Positions 60,710-64,000 of a stretch of DNA of 64,000 bases are shown piece after piece. The position numbers and the translations under genes are program-made. The notes beneath the pieces are model-generated. The model was not told where the DNA came from and searched no databases. It saw nothing but the letters and a program-made list of their open reading frames with translations. This DNA comes from Craurococcus roseus (GTDB lineage: Bacteria > Pseudomonadota > Alphaproteobacteria > Acetobacterales > Acetobacteraceae): NCBI RefSeq assembly GCF_039523795.1, contig NZ_BAAAFZ010000125.1, positions 11,208 through 75,207 of the forward strand, written 5' to 3'. The number at the start of each line of letters is the position of its first letter. Position 1 is the first letter of the stretch.

Positions 60710-61330
60710 TCAGGCGGCCAAACCTTCCTGTTGGAAGGTGCGCTGCACCGCCGGGCGGGCGGTCATGCGCTTGTAATGCGCGGCGACGTTGGCGGGCAGA
60801 TCCTTCTTGAGCCGGCCGTTCCACCAGAAGGAGACGTAGAACACCGCGCTGTCGGCGAAGGAGTAGGAGCCCGCCACGTACTCCTTGCCCGCGAGCGCCT
60901 TGTCCAGCACGCCGAGGCCCTTGGAGAAGAGCTCCTCGCCGCGCGCCTTGACCTTGTCGTGGTCGGCCTCGTTCGGGGCGAAGTTGGCCGGGCGGAACAT
61001 GCGCGAGAAGCCCTGCATGTGCATGGTGGCGACGCAGTAGTCCGTGGTCTCCATCGCCCGCACGGTCTCTTCCGTGCCCTTCGGCATCAGCCCCGCCTCC
61101 GGGTTGGAGGCCGCGAGCCAGTAAGCGATGGCTGGGTACTCCGTCAGCACCGAGCCGTCCTCGCGCTGCAAGGTCGGCACCTTGGACTTCGGGTTGATGC
61201 TGGTGAACTCGGGCTTGTACTGCTGCCCCTCCTGGAAGTTCAGCTTGACCGTCTCGTAAGGCTTGCCGATCTCCTCCAGCAGCACGTGGATGCCGATGGA
61301 GCACGCGCCGGGGGCGTAGTAGAGCTTCAT
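60710..61330 (-). CDS. Glutathione S-transferase
   Basis: A 206-aa GST. The thioredoxin-like N-domain begins MKLYYAPGACSIGIHVLLEE, with the beta-class cysteine at C10 region (GACS), and SKVPTLQREDGSVLTEYPAI carries the cis-proline and glutathione contact SE-like residues. The C-domain is all-helical. It is 26 bases downstream of prs. Confidence 0.92.
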   Translation of the reverse strand: MKLYYAPGACSIGIHVLLEEIGKPYETVKLNFQEGQQYKPEFTSINPKSKVPTLQREDGSVLTEYPAIAYWLAASNPEAGLMPKGTEETVRAMETTDYCVATMHMQGFSRMFRPANFAPNEADHDKVKARGEELFSKGLGVLDKALAGKEYVAGSYSFADSAVFYVSFWWNGRLKKDLPANVAAHYKRMTARPAVQRTFQQEGLAA

Positions 61331-61356
61331 GGGGCGTCCCTCTCCTGGTGGTTCGG

Positions 61357-62289
61357 TCAGTTGAACAGCGACGAGACCGAGCTTTCCTCGCTGATGCGCC
61401 GCATCGCCTCGGCGAGCAGCGGCGCGATGGTCACTTGGCGGATGTTGCCGGAGACGCGCACCGCCTCGGTGGCCAGGATGCTGTCCGTCACCGTCATGCT
61501 CTCGATGGCGGAGGAGCCGACGCGCGCCACCGCGCCGCCGGAGAAGACGCCGTGCGTCACGTACACGCTGACGCCTTCGGCGCCGTTCTTCCGCAGCGCG
61601 TCGGCGGCGTTGCAGAGGGTGCCGCCCGAATCCACGATGTCGTCCACCAGGATGCAGTGCCGGCCCTCGACCTCGCCGATCACGTTCATCACCTCGGACA
61701 CGCCGGCGCGCTCGCGCCGCTTGTCGATGATGGCGAGGTCGGTGTGCAGCCGCGCCGCGATCGCCCGCGCCCGCACCACGCCGCCGACGTCGGGCGAAAC
61801 CACCATCAGGCCGCGCCCCTTGTAGCGCTCGGTGATGTCGCGCGAGAACAGCGGCGCGGCGAAGAGGTTGTCCACGGGTATGTCGAAGAAGCCCTGTATC
61901 TGCGCCGCGTGCAGGTCCATGGTCAGCACCCGGTTGGCGCCGGCCGCGGTGATGAGGTTGGCCACCAGCTTGGCCGAGATCGGCGTTCGGGGGCCGGACT
62001 TCCGGTCCTGCCGGGCGTAGCCGAAGTAGGGCACCACGGCGGTGATGCGACGCGCCGAGCTGCGGCGCAGCGCGTCCAGCGTGATCAGCAGCTCCATCAG
62101 GTTGTCGTTCGCCGGGTAGCTGGTGGACTGCACGACGAACACGTCCTCGCCGCGGATGTTCTCGTGGATCTCCACGAAGATCTCCAGGTCGGCGAAGCGG
62201 CGGATGGAGGCGCTGGTGAGCGGCAGGCCCAGGGAGGAAGCGACCGCCTCCGCCAACGGGCGGTTGCTGTTGCAGGCCACGATCTTCAT
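61357..62289 (-). CDS. prs: Ribose-phosphate pyrophosphokinase
   Basis: A 310-aa PRPP synthetase supplying nucleotide, histidine and tryptophan pathways. It starts MKIVACNSNRPLAEAVASSLG; FADLEIFVEIHENIRGEDVF, DLHAAQIQGFFDIPVDNLFA, VSPDVGGVVRARAIA and the PRPP loop ILVDDIVDSGGTL are conserved. The start at 62289 is the family ATG. In many alphaproteobacteria prs directly precedes rplY and pth; here GST, a phosphatase and a plus-strand block separate them. Confidence 0.97.
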   Translation of the reverse strand: MKIVACNSNRPLAEAVASSLGLPLTSASIRRFADLEIFVEIHENIRGEDVFVVQSTSYPANDNLMELLITLDALRRSSARRITAVVPYFGYARQDRKSGPRTPISAKLVANLITAAGANRVLTMDLHAAQIQGFFDIPVDNLFAAPLFSRDITERYKGRGLMVVSPDVGGVVRARAIAARLHTDLAIIDKRRERAGVSEVMNVIGEVEGRHCILVDDIVDSGGTLCNAADALRKNGAEGVSVYVTHGVFSGGAVARVGSSAIESMTVTDSILATEAVRVSGNIRQVTIAPLLAEAMRRISEESSVSSLFN

Positions 62290-62505
62290 CCGACGACCTT
62301 CATCCGGCCCCTGGTCCTTCCGCCTGCGTGCGCCCGGGCGCGGCTTATCGCGCCGCCGCCGGGGTGTCCATCCGCGCCCGTCCCCCACCCGCGTTAACCA
62401 TTGCTCAAGCCCCGGTGGGCAAATCTTGCCGGACCGGCGGGGAGCCCGCCGGCGCGAGGGGTGCAGGATGCGACCGCGGCGGGTGCAGCCACAGGATGTG
62501 GCCCG

Positions 62506-64000
62506 ATGAACGGCGTGGCGGCCGGGCTGAAGGCGCTCGGGCCCAAGCGGCTCTCAGCGTTGGGCGGGGTAGGGTTGGCCCTGCTGGCGCTGCTCGCCGC
62601 CTTGGCGATGCGCGCCGGGACGCCCCCGATGGCCCCCCTCTTCGGCGACATGGAGGCGCGGGACGCGGCGGCGGTGGTCGCCGCCCTCGAGAAGCAGCGC
62701 GTGCCCTACAGGCTGGAAGCGGGCGGCACCCGCGTCCTGGCCCCCGCCGACCAAGTGCCCCGCCTGCGGCTCACCCTGGCGCGCGAGGGCCTGCCGTCGG
62801 GCGGCGGCGTCGGCTGGGAGATCTTCGACCGGGCCGAGTCCCTCACCACCACTCCATTCCAGCAGGACGTGAACCGCCTGCGCGCCCTGGAGGGCGAGAT
62901 CGCCCGCACCATCCGGGGCTTGGCCGGGGTTCGGACCGCGCGGGTCCACTTGGCCCTGCCCCGCCGCGAAGCCTTCTCCCGCGAGCGGGGCGAGGCTCAG
63001 GCCAGCGTCGTCCTCGCCATGCAAGGGGCGCAGCGGCTTGACCGGGACGGGGTGCAGGCGGTGCTGCACCTGGTCGCCACCGCCGTACCCGGGCTCAAGC
63101 CGAGCGGCATCTCCATCGTGGACAGCCGGGGCGAACTGCTGGCGCGCGGCGGCCAGGCCCTGTCCGGCCCGGCGCAGGCCGGGGCCGCGTCGCTGTCACA
63201 GGAAGAGCTGCGCCGGGCGCACGAGATGCGGATCGGCCGGAGCGTCGAAGAGCTGCTGGAGCGCACCCTCGGCCCCGGCCGGGTCCGCGCCGAAGCCACG
63301 GTCGAGATGGACTTCGACCGCGTCCAGACCACCGAAGAGCGCTTCGACCCCGAGAACCAAGTGGCGCGAAGCCAGCAGAGCGTGAACGAGCAGAACCGCG
63401 GCGCCGAGCCGCAGCCGACCACGGTCGCGGGCAACCTGCCCGGCGCCGAAGGGCAAGGCGGAAGCGGCGGGGCGAGCCAGGAAAGCCGCCAGGAAGAAAC
63501 CACGAACTACGAGATCGGCCGCTCCACCCGCAGCACCACCCGCGAGCACCCGGTGGTGCGGCGCCTTTCGGTGGCGGTGCTGGTGGACGGCGTGGCCGAG
63601 GCGAGGCCCGGCGAGACGGCCCCGGTTTGGCGGGAGCGCACGCCGGAGGAGCTGGCGCGCATCGCGGGCCTGGTGCGCAGCGCGGTCGGCTTCGACGAGC
63701 GCCGCGGCGACAGGGTGGAGGTGGTGTCCATGCGTTTCGTCGAAGAACCCGGCGCCGCGGCTCCGGCCGAACCGGCCGGCTTCCTCGGGCTGCCGGCCCT
63801 GCCCCCGGCGCTGCTGGCGCGGCTGGCGGAGAGCGGGCTGCTGGCGCTGGTGGCGCTGGTCGGCATCCTGGCCGTGGGCCGCCCGGTGGCGCACCGCTTG
63901 TCCGCGGCCCTGATGCCGCCCGGCGCGGCGCCGGCGACGGTCGGTGCGGCCGCCGCCCCGGCGAGCGCCGCCGCGCACAGCGCCACCAGCAGCAGCGCCG
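62506..64000 (+). CDS. fliF: Flagellar M-ring protein FliF (partial, runs off the window)
   Basis: About 498 residues of the membrane ring that forms the flagellar basal-body MS ring. After one N-terminal transmembrane helix (VGLALLALLAALAMRAG) come APLFGDMEARDAAAVVAALE, then LPSGGGVGWEIFDRAESLTT, QDVNRLRALEGEIARTIRGL and VHLALPRREAFSRE, all ring-building-motif hallmarks of FliF. The second transmembrane helix (GLLALVALVGILAVG) is near the edge. AGGA lies 10 bases before the ATG. It is the first visible gene of a flagellar cluster. Confidence 0.95.
   Translation, partial: MNGVAAGLKALGPKRLSALGGVGLALLALLAALAMRAGTPPMAPLFGDMEARDAAAVVAALEKQRVPYRLEAGGTRVLAPADQVPRLRLTLAREGLPSGGGVGWEIFDRAESLTTTPFQQDVNRLRALEGEIARTIRGLAGVRTARVHLALPRREAFSRERGEAQASVVLAMQGAQRLDRDGVQAVLHLVATAVPGLKPSGISIVDSRGELLARGGQALSGPAQAGAASLSQEELRRAHEMRIGRSVEELLERTLGPGRVRAEATVEMDFDRVQTTEERFDPENQVARSQQSVNEQNRGAEPQPTTVAGNLPGAEGQGGSGGASQESRQEETTNYEIGRSTRSTTREHPVVRRLSVAVLVDGVAEARPGETAPVWRERTPEELARIAGLVRSAVGFDERRGDRVEVVSMRFVEEPGAAAPAEPAGFLGLPALPPALLARLAESGLLALVALVGILAVGRPVAHRLSAALMPPGAAPATVGAAAAPASAAAHSATSSSA

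Overview
The window comes from a very GC-rich chromosome of an alphaproteobacterium. Gene content and order suggest the Acetobacteraceae (Roseomonas-like) or a close Rhodospirillales relative: a rnhB-ccrM pair (GANTC methyltransferase), ccmAB divergent from acnA, a petABC bc1 operon, a prs/rplY/pth/ychF neighbourhood, two orphan Bug/TctC binding proteins, DUF4214 proteins and general-stress (EcfG-type) promoter motifs. The genus is an inference. No tRNA, rRNA, CRISPR array, insertion sequence or prophage was recognised. The assembly looks like ordinary chromosome with several small accessory patches.

Layout. 1-1.8 kb: end of a sugar ABC transporter (permease, binding protein). 1.97-2.1 kb: a complete small-RNA transcription unit (promoter, three hairpins, intrinsic terminator). 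2.2-5.9 kb: amino-acid metabolism (FAD amine/amino-acid oxidoreductase, Ser/Thr dehydratase, cysteine synthase) with a cysteine-free Rrf2 regulator divergent from cysK. 6-7.7 kb: a DUF4214 protein. 8-13 kb: 1-Cys peroxiredoxin and the siroheme/sulfite-reduction block (cobA divergent from cysI, Bug protein, CysG N-domain). 13.3-20 kb: anchored hydrolase, frameshifted Uma2 gene, ccmBA, acnA, lipoprotein, TetR. 20.4-25.6 kb: TTC38-like protein, an AAA+ ATPase with an MshEN-like N-terminus, a beta-barrel protein, PaiB. 25.7-31.2 kb: ccrM-rnhB, a membrane/spermidine-synthase-like fusion, a tyrosine-phosphatase-like protein. 31.2-33 kb: stress-type small genes under a clear GGAAC-N17-CGTT promoter, a PRC-barrel protein, a lipoprotein and a run of three hairpins. 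33-37.7 kb: Bug protein, receiver protein with a probable frameshift, Crp-like regulator, second DUF4214 protein. 37.7-43.6 kb: quinone reductase, hemF, petABC, AI-2E-type permease. 44-50 kb: mtnP, a Lon-type AAA+ protein without protease domain, Baeyer-Villiger monooxygenase, family VIII esterase, 3-hydroxyacyl-CoA dehydrogenase family enzyme. 51-55.7 kb: DUF3309, TRAP transporter, dienelactone hydrolase, small proteins. 55.7-62.3 kb: ychF, a hypothetical, pth, rplY, then XRE-cupin/GNAT, histidine phosphatase, GST and prs. 62.5 kb to the end: start of fliF.

Functional links. CobA plus the CysG N-domain protein would make siroheme for CysI, and cysK would use the sulfide. HemF and CcmAB supply and handle heme for c-type cytochromes such as PetC. 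The monooxygenase and esterase together form a classic ketone-to-ester-to-acid/alcohol route. CcrM and the flagellar gene fit a cell-cycle-regulated alphaproteobacterium.

Most interesting non-coding signals: the ~90-nt sRNA at 2008-2097, which presents CCUCCCU in a hairpin loop; the EcfG-like promoter at 31264; and the three consecutive hairpins at 32822-32901. Among proteins, the two unusual AAA+ ATPases (21968 and 45070) are the least explained. Many long open frames antisense to real genes are GC-composition artefacts and were left out.
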